Counted from the stretch's first letter, positions 1 through 12,119 are shown. The stretch: 64,000 bases of DNA from Diphasiastrum complanatum (GCA_029204225.1 CM055109.1:37852991-37916990); one strand, 5' to 3'. The notes: generated by a model from the letters alone, not told the origin. Numbers and translations: made by a program.

Positions 1-2459
1 AATAATTATATTATATTACACACATAGATAAATCTTATAATTTTATGTAAGGTGTTGGATATGTTGTATACAAAAGATTTTTTGTCACATAATTAAGGCA
101 CAATATGGAGCTCCTAGCTTTTCTTCTTCTACAAGTGACATGACCTATCTTTGTAATTATGCACATATTTTACTGTCTTTTTTTGTTAACCACTTACACA
201 TCGCTCCTTTCTTGCACATTTGGTCATCATGTCAAACTTTGATCTCCAGTTACATCAACACACCAAATGTCTTTTTGAGCATTTAAAATAATGGGTTGAA
301 ATTGACATGAAATTGCATTTAATGCCTAATAATGAATTGGAGCATATTGTCAAAATATAGGATATATATCCCAGACACTTGATAGAAACAAACAAGAAAA
401 CCTCCATAGCAAAACCAGAAGTACCATTTGCAGCTAATAAGATATTACCAAAACTTTGTCTTGTTAAGCATATGTTTTCTAACATACATTATGCATTGGT
501 GGATAGCTTATTTTATTTAAGGCTCTTATTTCTTTTGAATCATTGTATAGATGTAGCATAATATTGATGAATTATCAAGTCTTCTATTTTGAATTGATCA
601 TGCTTGGAAATTTTAGAATGAAGTACTAGTTAGACTTGTTTATTTTGAAACTAGTTTTTTGCACACTTATTTTCTGCAGACAAATATATGCATTTATTCT
701 TTCTCAAGAATGTACCAATTTATGTTAAAAATAAACTTTGACACACTTCCCCACCAACCCTTCCCTATTTCCATCTTCTCCTTGTTTTCCTTTTCATTGT
801 AACATCGATACTCATTTGTCAAATAAAAAGAAGATACATGTAAAAAATGATGTTGGTTTTAGGTATTTCTAGCATAATTATAGAATTCATTATGGACGGA
901 TAAGAGGAATCCAAAGTTTTTATTCTGTATGCAATACGTACATGCCTATACTAAGTTTTACATACATTTACATAACAAAAGGATAGAGTTTGAAGTATAT
1001 TTTATTACTCAAATATGTGAAATTAAAATGATAATTATCTTTTATCTATAGTTTCATCAAATGAGCACACCTCAAAAGATCATGTGCCATTATTCAACTC
1101 AATTTTCTTTTTCAAGGCTACAAAGCAATCATTTGTTATTTTTAAATATAACGTTGTTGTATATTGTATCTCTTAATAGTTGTTAATTTTTCTTGGTCAT
1201 TTTTTGTACTACATTTGAAGTAAGCCACATTTTTTCATTGACATACTTTCTCAACATTTCAAATATGTAATCTCACGGTTCAATAGCCATCTTTTTACAT
1301 TCTAATTGTCTTCAAATTTTCAAAAGGGCTCAACCACTTATTTTAAGTAATATGGTTAAGATATATTCCTTCTGATTGTTGATCGTACTTTTCCTTTATT
1401 GAAACATAGTACTATGTATTAGATGTGCTCAAATTGAACAATGCATGTCGTATGACTTGAAAAAAGTAAAATGCTTGGTCATCCATTGGATAAGATTTCA
1501 AGAGAATGGCTTTTTTCTTGGAAGGGGTGAAAGCGGGGGGGGGGGGGGGGGGGGGGATATTCAAGAGTATCTTTTAGCATATGGATGCTCAAGAATAAAG
1601 TTTTGGCCTATTTATTATTTAAATGCAAAAATTTTGGTAGATTTATTCTTTGATATGTTTCGCAGTGCAACAAATCTATACAAGAAGTATTACAAGAAAG
1701 TAGTCTTCTTTGTTAATATAAAGTGAAAACCTTGCTTGTTTATGAATCCTAAGCAACAACTAAGCCCGAACTTTAATTCCAAGCAACAACTCATACTATC
1801 ACATAAAAACGTGATATGAAAAGTTTTCCATTTAAGCATATTGTACATCAAGAGGCTAGGCTTTGTATTGGCTCTAGAGAATTACATGCCTTTTTACAAA
1901 CACAATACATATAGATGCAACTTTTTGGTACATAAGTTTTTGCTAGAAAATTGATCTCAGGTAGGTATGGTCATCCCATATACATGTCCACCCATTTACA
2001 TATGCAATAAAAGTTTAATGTTTTGTGCCACCCACAAAACTTATCTAAGGTTGTGAGTAACCTAGCCAATACATCATCCATTTGTAATAGTTGAGCTTAA
2101 AACTATTGAAGCTAACATCATGTAGTCATTGTTCAATATCTAAACGTGGTTTCAAGAAATACAACATTCAGTCAAGATAAGTTGCTTTTACCTTAATGTG
2201 ACATGTTTTACCTATAAAACTATGTCTATACATGTATGCTAATAAAACTTTTTGCTGACAATTTGGCCTGCATTATTGAGTTACACATCTCTCTACCTCC
2301 CTTATCCTCTCTGAGTTTACTCGTTTTTGTGACCTTTCCGACTCCTTGATTAACTATAAAAAATCTGACCACCTCTGCATGCAATGTACAGATATGAACA
2401 TTCTGAAGAGGAATTGGTAGTACGACTTTCCAATTAGGATCTTCTCGATCTCTTGATAT
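1..2459. other. AT-rich intergenic spacer, no gene seen
   Basis: No reading frame here resembles a known protein and no exon-like pattern stands out; the longest open frames are under 100 codons and of biased composition. The only clear local structure is a homopolymer G run near 1.5 kb. Confidence 0.6.
1535..1556 (+). repeat. Poly(G) homopolymer, 22 bases
   Basis: An uninterrupted run of 22 G residues in AT-rich sequence. Its true length is likely uncertain because such runs are prone to sequencing and assembly error. Confidence 0.9.
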
Positions 2460-2879
2460 TCATGTACTCATTGTCATGTCTTTTGTTGTCTTCATGCAGT
2501 ACAAACAAGGGTTTTTATAGTTAGCACCATGGGATACATTGAACATACATTTTAATGTTTTCAGATCTCCTCCTAAATGCCATTCTATGTTGAAAGTGCC
2601 AATTCCAGGAATATTGAGTGGAACTCCCTCCATGTGATTTTTTATGGTGGCAGGATATGACGTTCTATTAAATATCCATGAGAGAATGTCATGGTCTTCT
2701 TTCATCACCTATAAGAGAAAACAAAAATGTGATTTAGCCTCATGATATTAACACAAAAGATTTCCCAAATGAAATTCATATTAAAATGATTATCCCTATT
2801 GATTATGCGAAGGAACTGCTATACCTGAAATGCTGCCAACCACCAGATATCATTTTCTGATTGAACATTGAAGTTGAGG
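2460..2879 (-). pseudogene. 3' part of an unrecognised, transposase-like gene, split by an inversion
   Basis: Two exon-like blocks on the minus strand. The first (2879-2825) encodes residues ending NDIWWLAAFQ and stops at a CAG|GTATAG donor; a 116-bp intron (2824-2709) ends in a pyrimidine-rich TTTTCTCTTATAG acceptor; the second (2708-2460) continues in phase and includes HLGGDLKTLKCMF followed by a CLYC pair. A GGDLK...CxxC arrangement recalls uncharacterised transposase-like proteins found in scattered eukaryotes, but I name no family with certainty. The block begins abruptly next to copia pol sequence at about 2880. The matching 5' half is probably at 15738-16891. It could be a domesticated or dead DNA-transposon gene; coding status is unclear. 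Confidence 0.4.
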
Positions 2880-4273
2880 CCTTCTTGATTATACTTCAAC
2901 CTAAACACCCACTTGCAATCAAGAGGTTTCTTCCCTTGAGGAAGATCCACAAGATCCCAAGTATGATTTTCAGTAAGAGCATCATACTTTACTTGCATAG
3001 CATCCATCCAACTTTTAGACTTACAAGCATCTTCATAGCATGTTGGCTCATCTAACATTGAAGTAAGAAAGGTGTAAGATGTGAAAGATGATGAGCCTTC
3101 CCTTTGATCACCTTGACCATCATAGGTGAGCCTCAATGGCTCGGATCTTGCCCTTGTAGATCTTCTTGGAGTTCTTGGAGTTCTTGCATCTTGAGGTGGA
3201 TCCTCAAGTTCTTCTTCACTTGGAAGCTCCTCCTCCATCCTAGCGTGATCCTTGGCATCAAGATGATTAGTAGCATTATCATCCAAATCACAAGCATGTC
3301 CTTCATAAAAAATAACATCCCTACTCACTATCACCTTGCTAGTGATGGGATTGAAGACTCTATAACCTTTGCTATTCTCACCATAACCCACAAAGATGCC
3401 TTTGATGGATGTTGCATCATCCTTCCTTCTCTTATCCAAGGATTGGTGTACATAGCAAGTGGATCCAAAAACTTTGAGATCTTTGAGATTGGGCTTCTCT
3501 CCAAATAGAGCTTCAAATGGTGTGATTCCTCCAATGGCTTGGTTTGGTAATCTATTGCACAAATAGTTAGCACAAGTTATTGCTTCACCCCAAAATGGTT
3601 TGGATAGAGAAGCATCTAGCCTTAAGGCCTTAGCACAACCACAAACTCCATTTTGTTGAGGGGTGTATGGACATGACAACTCCCTCTTTATGCCATTAGA
3701 ACTACAAAAGTCAATCAACTTATTGGAGATATATTCACCTCCATTATCACTCCTTAATACCTTAATCTTGGTACTAAGTTGATTTTCTACCAAAGTCTTG
3801 AACTTTACAAAAGAATCAAGCACCATTGATTTGCTAGACAAGAGGTACATCCAACAAAATCTAGAATAGTCATCAATGAAGATTACATAGTACTTGGCAC
3901 CACCATTAGACTCATGTGAAAAACTATGAACATCCAAATGGATGAGTTCAAGAGGGGAGTTTGATCTTGATGTAGATCTTGAGAAGGGTAGTCTGTGAGC
4001 CTTTGAGAGGCTGCATGCTTCACATCTCTTCCCACACTTTGACAAATGCTTGGGGAGTCCAATTGCAAGCTCCTTTGTAGCCATAGATTCCATGGCTTTG
4101 TAGTTGGGGTGGCCCAACCTTTTGTGCCACAGTTCCACCTTTGATAGCTCCACCTTTGCCAAGTTAAGACTCTCCACTGCAATATTAGCATCAAGCTTAA
4201 ACAATCTACCTTGCTTAAAGCCTTTGGCTATACATTCATCATTTCTAAGGATGGAACAAACTCCATGCTTAAA
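2880..4273 (-). pseudogene. copia element 1 integrase and truncated reverse transcriptase
   Basis: It continues the gag-pol frame. The integrase zinc-binding HHCC region is present (WHKRLGHPNY ... CGKRCEACSLSK), followed by the catalytic core with the first Asp (IHLDVH) and second Asp (LRSDNGGEY). After PQQNGV the normal segment bearing the third catalytic Glu is gone: the sequence jumps to CGCAKALRL and resumes at KPFWGEA, so this integrase lacks the DDE triad's Glu. The core is followed by the conserved TPFEALFGEKPNLKDLKVFG region and the start of RT (KPLDCKWVFRLKYNQEG), where copia homology ends. It cannot encode a working integrase or polymerase. Confidence 0.9.
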
Positions 4274-5437
4274 TTATACATCTAGGCCATTATCCATTAA
4301 CTGGCCAACACTAAGCAAATTCTTGGTTAACTTAGGAACATAAAGAACATTATCTAGATTCATCCTTTTGGATGATCCCACATACAAGGGAATTGTTCCT
4401 ATTCCACTTATCTTACATTCTTGACTACTTGCAGTATAGATTGATCTATGTAAGTCATTGTAAGAAAGTAAGGTGGAGAATATGTCCTTTTGATATGTCA
4501 TGTGGGAACTTGCCCCACTATCAATCCACCAAGAATCATTGGTGTTGCTCTTGGATGATGGTGGTTTGTTGGAAACCATCAAGGATGACTCTTCATCCTC
4601 CTCTTCCTCCTGATGTGCAATGTTTCTTTGTTTGCTCTCTTGTGCCTTCTTCTTCTTGAGACATTCTGATGCAAAATGTCCTTTCTTTCCACAAAAAAAA
4701 CATTTGTACTTGGACTTGTCTTTGATCTTGCCCTTTGAGCTTGAAGCCTCATCCTCCTCCTTGGTCTCCTTGAAGTGCTTCTTCTTGCCATTGGTCTTCT
4801 TCTTGCTTTTGAATGAGAAATTAGCTTTCTCATCACCATCCTGCAGAGAAATAGCATTCATTCTTGCATTGGTATGCAACATCCTACACTCTTCAGCTAC
4901 TAATACACTGTGTAGCTTTTCTATAGTAGGCAAAGTGTCTTGGATTGCAAAGCTTTGGACCAAATTTGTAAAGCCACTCCCTAGACCATTTAGGACAATC
5001 TGAACAAGCTCACTATTTTGAATCTTCTCTCCAATGGAAGCTAACTCCCTATTAAGAGACTTGATTCTTAGCACATAATCTTGTGCACTCTCATCACTCC
5101 TCTTCATGCTTTGTAGAATCTGATTCCTAAGCATGAGAACCCTCGAAGTGTTACTAGACTCATAGATAGATTTTAAAGATTCCCAAGCCTCTTTAGCACT
5201 CTTACATGATGATACTTCCCTGAAAAGATCATTGCTTACATTCATCTTAATACAGTGAAGTGCAAGCCTAGACCTCACTAATTTCTGTGCACTTAGAGGT
5301 TCATCTTCATCATCTATTAGAAACTCATAAAGATCTTGGAGCACCATTAGTGACTCCATCCTCACTTTCCAAATAGCATAATTGGTAGAATTTAACCTCT
5401 CACTAGCTTCTAGAAGGTAGGCTCCCACTGATCCCAT
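4274..5437 (-). pseudogene. copia element 1 gag and protease
   Basis: A 387-codon open stretch beginning MGSVGAYLLEASERLNSTNY, typical of a copia Gag N-terminus. It includes a UBN2-type gag region, a lysine-rich linker, an intact CCHC zinc knuckle (CFFCGKKGHFASEC, around residue 244) that binds RNA, and the aspartic protease motif WWIDSGASSHMT (around residue 305) with the catalytic Asp intact. A single TAA at 4274-4276 ends the frame shortly after the protease; the integrase frame continues in the same register, so this is one point nonsense change in a formerly continuous gag-pol polyprotein. Confidence 0.92.
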
Positions 5438-6055
5438 CTTACTAGCAAGATTCTACACACAAGATATAGATTTGTTTGTACTTGAAACTCACAAAGGTTT
5501 CTAACTTGCAGTGTTTCACTCAAATGTTGACTTCTAATCCAACAAATGGATTTGTAATCACAGTTCTATCACTCCCTCACAAGCTGGAATGAAGATAAGA
5601 TGAGATGAAAACTACACTCAAACAAATCTTGCCAATCTTGGCTATTCTTGGACAAAAACTGACTTTATCTCTCTCATTCACTTTGATGTACTTTCAAGAC
5701 CTGGTTTCCACTTTAAGAAGGTCTGAAATCAGCCTAGATTAATTAGTTTTCATGAAACAAACTCAAAACTAATCAATGGCAAGTGATCTTGGTAGCTTAT
5801 CCTAGGATTTGCACCAAAATTTACATCAAACTGACACTAGATGAATTTTCTATGATCCAATGAATATGGGTTATTGAATGCTGGTTCAGAGATGCCCACA
5901 CGTGTAAAAAGTACGGATTTTGATCCTGAAAAAGTTTGGGATCAAATCCCCTCACCAAAACCTGGATACCAGCTCGCCCTTCCAATACTAGCTTTTTGCA
6001 CCAAAACCTGCTAAAACTGGATTAGATTCAAACACAGATCAATGGCATTGTACTT

Positions 6056-6068
6056 GGATCTGATACCA
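6056..6068 (-). other. Primer-binding site, copia element 1
   Basis: Minus-strand TGGTATCAGATCC, one mismatch from the usual plant copia site TGGTATCAGAGC complementary to the 3' end of initiator tRNA-Met. It lies two bases after the LTR end. Confidence 0.88.
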
Positions 6069-6070
6069 TG

Positions 6071-6748
6071 TGAAAAGTACAGTACTAAGGACCATAAATG
6101 GATCTTTGAATGATCCACAAGGTGATTGTATGCTTGTTAAACAATCTATCAGAAACTAGTCATCAGAAAACAAGATCTAGTTTAGCAGCTTGATAGGAAA
6201 CAAGTAGAGACAATCAAAGCATTGATCAATTAGTATAATCCAACTCCACACGTGTGGAAATAAGGCTGTAGTACGGCGTGTAGACAGTGTTTACAAAGTG
6301 CCAAAGCTGGGTTTCATTGGAAAAATAGAGTAATCACCATACAATGAGAGGAAACTTGAGTTTCTCCTTGAGGCTCCAAAAAGTTTCTATCTTCTCACTA
6401 TGGAGAATGGGAATACATAGTAAAACACACTTCCTTTGCAAAGTTAGGTGAAAATCCAGCATGTAATAAGGAAGTAGACTTCACTTTCTTGCCCTAATGT
6501 GAAAACCTTAGCCTAGATCCAAGAGTCATGCTTGGTAGGTACAAATCTCATCATAAATCATGGTCTAGATCCTACAAAGTAAGAATCACTACCAAATAGA
6601 CACAACCACTCCTCTTGACTCGTGGTAACCTACTTTAGGCGTGTATGTACAAGTGGCACTTTGGCCATTGAAGTAACCAACAAACAATATTGACAAAATG
6701 TACAATATTCTACATGGCTAGATTTGCCAATGTAGGCAATTTTTCACA
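6071..6748 (-). repeat. 5' LTR of copia element 1 (678 bp)
   Basis: On the minus strand it starts TGTGAAAAATTG and ends CTTTTCA, two bases before the primer-binding site. It matches 17664-18541 on the plus strand nearly throughout, apart from an internal duplication and a short insertion found only in the other copy. Termini are canonical TG..CA. Confidence 0.88.
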
Positions 6749-6764
6749 CAATGCGCCAGAGGTA

Positions 6765-6978
6765 GGAAAAATCCTGAATAGTCATACATCCGCGCGTCGT
6801 ACAGATATAGCATATCCGTACCAATATCGGATCCACGCGTCAAAAATAAAGAAAATACTGAGCAGTCGTACATCCACGCATCATACCGATATCGCATACC
6901 CGTACCAATACTGGATCCACGCGCATGAGCTAAAGAGAATTCCGAGCAGTCGTGCACCCGCGCGTCGTACAAATATCA
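6765..6978 (+). repeat. Tandem repeat of about 85 bp (2.5 copies) in the leader of copia element 2
   Basis: Units start near 6769, 6854 and 6938. Each carries a GAGCAGTCGTACATCC-like core followed by a CGTACCAATA..GGATCCACGCG core. CpG-rich compared with its surroundings. It lies between the LTR of element 1 and the gag start of element 2. Confidence 0.8.
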
Positions 6979-7054
6979 GGTGTCCAACCAAAAAAAAAAA
7001 ATTTACAATTCTGTGGTGTGATAAATTTTGTGATCTAGACTCATCTATCTAGTA

Positions 7055-7960
7055 ATGGCAACTCTAAGCGAGAGTGTCCTTAATGAGTCAAGCAAATTGG
7101 AAGGTGCCGGCAACTATGCAGTTTGGAAATTCAAACTGAAGAACATTTTGATGGAAAAGGAGCTATGGGAGATCGTGATAGGTGAAGAGACAAGACCAGT
7201 GACTGAAGAAGATCAACGGACATTTGATAGGAGAAAATAAAAAGCCAAGAATGTCATCAACCTATCAGTTAGAGATGCAATTATTCCCTATATTTCAGAT
7301 TTAGAAGGACCAAAAGAAACGTGGGATATATTGAAGGCATTGTTTGAAATGACAAATACATCTCGAATACTATTTCTAAAGACGAAGTTGCATACATTGC
7401 GGATGGATGATGGAGCAACTATTATCGATCACATACTGAAGATCAAAGAGATCTGTGACCAATTAGCAGTAGTTGAAGAGCGAGTACAAGATCGTGAGAT
7501 CGTGCAATTGACATTGAATAGTCTGAGTGAATCACATCAGATGTTTGTGACGAGTATAGCCACAAGATCTTCCAACCTATGAAGAACTAGGTGGATTGCT
7601 TTTGTAAGAAGAGCAACGTCAAGAGAATTTGAATCATCGTAATAGGAGCTATGATCAAGCTCTTGCAACTAGAGGATGAGGTGGAAAATTTGGCCGTGGA
7701 AGGCATCAATCGAGAGGAACAAACTCAAGTCGGGGATCATTTTAACAATTTCATGAGCAAGTCAATGATAGTCCGAATCGAGGCAATTGGAATCAAGGCC
7801 GAGGTCAAAGACGCGGCTATTCAAGACGAAATAAACCTGAAAATCGTAGGTACTGCAACAAACCTGGCCATTGGGAGTGTGAATGCTTCAAGAAACAGAA
7901 GGAGATGGAACAAAGAAAAGACAAATGACAAGCAGAAAATTATGCTGATCAACATCAATT
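7055..7960 (+). pseudogene. copia element 2 gag
   Basis: Begins MATLSESVLNESSKLEGAG and continues with the copia Gag domain (AVWKFKLKNILMEKELWEIV). A TAA at 7238-7240 interrupts the frame, which resumes in the same register to about 7580; a frameshift near 7580-7650 then moves it. A degraded CCHC knuckle appears around 7845-7895 (YCNKPGHWECEC) but with abnormal spacing of the first cysteines. It would have formed the virus-like particle shell and bound RNA; it is not intact. Confidence 0.88.
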
Positions 7961-8009
7961 TGATGACTATTATTGATCAACATCAATACGATGATGATCA
8001 ATATGAAGA

Positions 8010-9320
8010 TGATACAAGTGAGAGTTCAAAATTGTTCATTACAACATTAATGACAAGTGATGAAGCCAAGGATACCTGGTACATTGATAGTGGTGCATCC
8101 AAGCACATGACTTCAAGGAAAGAGTGGTTTTCCGAACTCAAGGAAACTGACAATGGTGATGAAGTTGGACAAGCTGATGAAGGAGTTGGAGTGGTACCAG
8201 TGAAGTTAGCCAATGGGAAGATAAAGCAGATAAGCAATGTGCAATATGTACCTGACTTAGCTAACAATCTACTATCTGTTGGGACGATGGCTGATCAACA
8301 ACTCAAGGTTGAGTTTGACAGTGACAAATGTCTTGTCAAAGACATCAAGAATCACTACAAAGTGATTGTTATAGGAGCTAGAGTCAATGGGAATCGACTC
8401 TACAAATTGAATGTGAGACCTTTTACTCAAGCTATGGTAAGCACTATTGATAGTTGAAGTGATCTTTGGCATCAAAGGTTTGGTCATATTAGTGCTCAAG
8501 TCTTGCAAATCCTTAAAAGAGGTAATCTAGTTGTTGGATTATCTGATATCTCTTTTGAAGGAAACATTTGTGAGGGTTGCATATTGGGAATACAACATAG
8601 AGAGAGATTTCCCAAAGATGGAGCAAGAAGAGCCAATGGCATTCTTGATCTTGTTCATAGTGATCTGTGTGGACCAATACAAACTAGGTCCATTAGTGGT
8701 TGTTACTATTTCATCACATTCATTGATGACTATAGTAGACATATCTGGATTTATTTCATAAGCAAGAAATCTGATGCTTTTGTCAAGTTTAGAGAGTTCA
8801 AGGCTCTAGTTGAAAAACAGGTTGTTATATTAAGACCCTCAAATCAGATGGTGGCGGTGAGTATTTTTCAACAGAGTTTATAAATTTTTGCAAAGATCAG
8901 AGGATCAAGAGACAAACCACTACACCCTATTCAGCACAGCAGAACGGAGTTGCAGAACGAAAAAACAGATCCATTGTGGAAATAGCTAGGGCAATGCCTA
9001 AGAGCAAGGGTTTGCCAAATACCTTTTGGGCAGAAGCATGCAACACAGCTACTCATATCTTGAATCGGTGTTCTATGAAGTCCGTGGAGGGTAAAACACC
9101 TTATGAAGCTTTTATTGGAAAAAAACCTAATATTTCTCATTTACGAGTATTTGGTTGTGATGCTTACGCTCATGTGCCTGATGAAAAACGAAAGAAGCTG
9201 GATGCAAAGGCTGTTAAGTGTATTTTCCTTGGATATGATGAAAGAGCCAAGGCATATAGGATGTATGACATAGATGCACAAAAGATCGTGATTTCCAAGG
9301 ATGCTAAAATTGACAATTGA
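8010..9320 (+). pseudogene. copia element 2 protease and integrase
   Basis: The protease motif TWYIDSGASKHMTS (8078-8120) keeps the catalytic Asp. A TGA at 8455-8457 lies between protease and integrase in the same frame. Integrase shows the zinc-binding region (WHQRFGH ... CEGCILG) and core Asp (VHSDLCGP); a frameshift near 8820 disrupts the second-Asp region, and the third Glu (NGVAERKN) is present in the shifted frame at about 8945. The C-terminal FGCDAYAHVP and KCIFLGYDE blocks are well kept. It is a decayed integrase, otherwise of normal layout. Confidence 0.9.
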
Positions 9321-9489
9321 TCCCTTTGACGATAAAGCTAAAGTGCAAGGGAAGGAAGAAGTTGGTGTCAATATGAAAGAGCCAATGGAAAAAAATAGGG
9401 TTAATAATGAGATTCCTAGGAGAGTGCCTAAGTGGTACTTGTCAGTAACAAGTGATGCTAATAAGGGAGATACTCCCGAATCAAGTGAG

Positions 9490-11058
9490 TAGGAAAAGCT
9501 TAGAAGATCAACTAGAAATCGAAAACCTCCTGCAAGATTGGAGATGAATCTAGCCCTAATGGGTTCTGTGCTCAAGGCTCAAGAACCAAAAACTTTTGAC
9601 AAAGCAAAGGAGCACAAGGAGTGGCGTGAAGCTATGGAAACAAAAATGGAAGCTATATCAAAAAATAGGACGTGGAACTTGGTTGAGCTACTTGATGGTA
9701 AGACGCCTATCACTTGTAAATGGATATACAAGTTCAAATATGGAGCTGATGGGCAACTCGACAAGTACAAAGCACGGTTGGTTGCGAGAGGATTTGAGCA
9801 ACAAGAAGGTATTGATTTTGAGGAAACCTTCGCACCTGTAGCTAAGATGGTAACTATACGTTCTATCATTACTATTTTTGCTTTCTATGGGTTGGAAGAT
9901 CCAACAAATGGATGTTAAATCTGTTTTTCTTAATGGAATGCTGGATGAAGAGGTGTACTTAGTACGACCTCAAGGATTTGTTGAGCCAGGGAGAGAGCAT
10001 CTCATTTGTAAGCTCAACAAAGCCATTTATGGATTGAAGCAAGCACCACGGGCGTGGTACTCTTGCATTGATGAACACTTCAGGCGAAGGGGAATGGTAA
10101 AGAGTGATGCTGATCCTAATCTTTACATTCTAAGGCAAGATTCAGATATAGTGTTCATTGTGTTGTACGTGGATAATTTGATTATTACAGGAAGTAATGA
10201 GAGCTTAATTGATGAAATAAAATCAGATCTTTCCAATGCTTTTGACATGAGTGATCTAGGATTGATGCGCTATTGTCTTGGCATTGAAGTATGGCAAAAG
10301 GAAGACATGGACTTTCTTACACAAAGCAAATATGCACGAGGTTTGCTTTATAAGTTCAATATGCAGGATTGTAAGCCTTTGAGAACACCTATGGATGTCA
10401 ACATGAAGCTTACTGCGTATAATGAATATGAGAAAGTGGATGCTTATTTGTATAGATAGTTGGCGGGTAGTTTGATTTATTTAACACACACACGACCTGA
10501 TATTTCTTATGTTGTTGGTGTTGTTAGTCAATTTATGCAAGATTCTAGTCAAGCACATTGGAAGTCTGCTAAACGTATTCTCAAATACATTCGAAGGACA
10601 TTGAATTTTGGTTTGAAGTATGATCAACCTGAAGCGCCAATGTTGGTAGGTTATACAGATGTTGATTGGGCAGGTAATATTGATGACAGAAGATCTACCA
10701 GTGGTCATACATTCAGTTATGGTATAGCTGCAATTTCATGGAGCAGCAAAAAATAACCTACAGTAGTCTTATCATCGACGGAAGCTGAATATCGAGCACT
10801 CAATAATGCTACACAAGAAGCGGTATGGTTACGAAGATTGCTTGTAGATTTAGGTCAACCACCGGTGGATGCAACTACTATATCTTGCGATAATCAAAGT
10901 TGCATTCACCTTGTCAAAAATCCAGTTTTACATGCTCGAACCAAGCACATCGAAATATACTACCATTTTGTTCGAGAGAAAATTCTTGATGGAGCCATTG
11001 ATCTTGTTTTTTGTGAATCTGAAGATCAAATGGCAGATATTTTTACTGTCATTAGGTA
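9490..11058 (+). pseudogene. copia element 2 reverse transcriptase and RNase H
   Basis: RT starts around WREAMETKMEAI; the conserved KARLVARGFEQQEGIDFEETF block is present, then a frameshift near 9885 leads into WKIQQMDVKSVFLNG and YGLKQAPRAWY. The active-site box reads YVDN instead of YVDD (10164-10175), so one catalytic Asp is lost. A TAG at 10457-10459 and a TAA at 10754-10756 interrupt the connection and RNase H regions, although the frame is otherwise kept and the RNase H Asp (TDVDWAG), Glu (STEAEY) and Asp (CDNQS) residues remain. The end is frameshifted at ADIFT. Confidence 0.92.
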
Positions 11059-11126
11059 GATGTAAATTTGAGAGGTTTCGTACTCTATTAGGAATAGAAG
11101 AATGGAATTTTATCATCGAGGGAGAG

Positions 11127-11375
11127 TGTTAGAAATCAATGATAAACTTCATTGTTACTATTTACGAGGTACATTAATGTTAACAGCTGTGACCAGCTGT
11201 CATTAGCCGTAGGGTAGTCTATTAGTCTACTCATAGGTCTTCTCTCTCTATCAGGGGTTCAAGGTTTATTTGTACTTTTTACGTTTAGTATGCTGTAGAG
11301 TGATAGTGTGATTTTGCGTGTTCTTCTTCTGCCTTCTTGTGGTGAATGCTTGATGTTGCATATCTGATTGTTGAC
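11127..11375 (+). repeat. 3' LTR of copia element 2 (about 249 bp)
   Basis: It begins TGTTAGAAATC immediately after the purine-rich tract CGAGGGAGAG (11117-11126) and probably ends TTGTTGACA. The 3' limit is inferred from the terminal CA, because no second LTR copy is present to compare. Confidence 0.72.
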
Positions 11376-11889
11376 ATTCTCCACCCACTTAAAACTCAGA
11401 GTTCTACGATGAGTAAAACTGAGCACTTTTGCTTTTTACAGCATCGAATTCTGAGCTCAAACAAAAAAGATATGGAACTTCGAAAACAACTAATAAAAAC
11501 ATGTAAAATCTGACTCAAGAAAAGGGGTCTTAAAAAAATAAATAAAAAAATAATAATTACAAAATTTTAATAAATTCAGTGTCAGGCTCTTTATTCTGAT
11601 CACTTATCGTTTTTACAACATTGAAATCCGAGTTCAAACAAAAAAGTTATGTAAAGTTAAAGAATGAAATTAAAGTTGAATTTAGACAACTTAAAATAAA
11701 GGGGTTTTTAAAAAAAAAATTATAAACTGGATTCTATAAAAGTTGAAATCCATAAAATGTTTTGGTGTTGAGGAGAAATTGCAGGAACCGTATGAAATTG
11801 AAAAGTTTTACGTTAAACGAATGTTTATATGGTGCATTTGGGTGCTCGTGAAGGGTTATGGGCAACCTTAAAAAAAAATTTCTCACGCA

Positions 11890-12119
11890 AGGAATAGGTA
11901 GAGAGAGAAAGAAGTCGACAGAAGGAGAGGGGTGGAGAGAGAGAGAGAGAGTATGTAACGAAGCGAGTAGAGAGAGAGTGAGAGGAGGTAACCGACGTAG
12001 CAAGTAGAGAGAGAGAGAGTATGTAACCGACGTCGCGGAGAGGATGTAATCGGAGGAAAGTGAGGTAGAGAGAGAAATACTTAACCGAAGGAGGAGGCGT
12101 CAGTTGCAATCTCAGATAT

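Larger units (their letters stand above)
2880..6748 (-). mobile_element. Ty1/copia element 1, 5' part (5' LTR to start of RT)
   Basis: Minus-strand copia retrotransposon reading from the 5' LTR (6748-6071) through the primer-binding site (6068-6056), a leader of about 600 bp, gag-protease (5437-4274), integrase and the first part of reverse transcriptase, where it stops abruptly at about 2880 after residues KYNQEG. RT beyond this point, RNase H, the polypurine tract and the 3' LTR are absent here. The missing portion, beginning with SISKHKARLVAK, lies at 16892-18541 on the opposite strand. LTR similarity between the two parts is very high, with only about a dozen differences by eye, so the element is fairly young. 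Confidence 0.9.
6749..11375 (+). mobile_element. Ty1/copia element 2, lacking a recognisable 5' LTR
   Basis: Plus-strand copia element with a partial leader, gag, protease, integrase, RT, RNase H, a polypurine tract and a 3' LTR. The left edge abuts the 5' LTR of copia element 1, and no 5' LTR or primer-binding site is visible. The simplest reading is that element 1 inserted into the leader of element 2, head to head, and the rest was moved by the later inversion. The coding region carries several stops and frameshifts, so it is older than element 1. Its Gag start (SKLEGAGNYAVWKFKLKNIL) resembles that of copia element 3 at 60 kb, suggesting related lineages. Confidence 0.88.

Noticed and set aside
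1445-1726. 93-codon frame across the poly(G) run
   Set aside because: A Gly stretch from the homopolymer; no protein-like context.
2861-5003. Plus-strand frames opposite copia element 1
   Set aside because: Antisense shadows of gag-pol.
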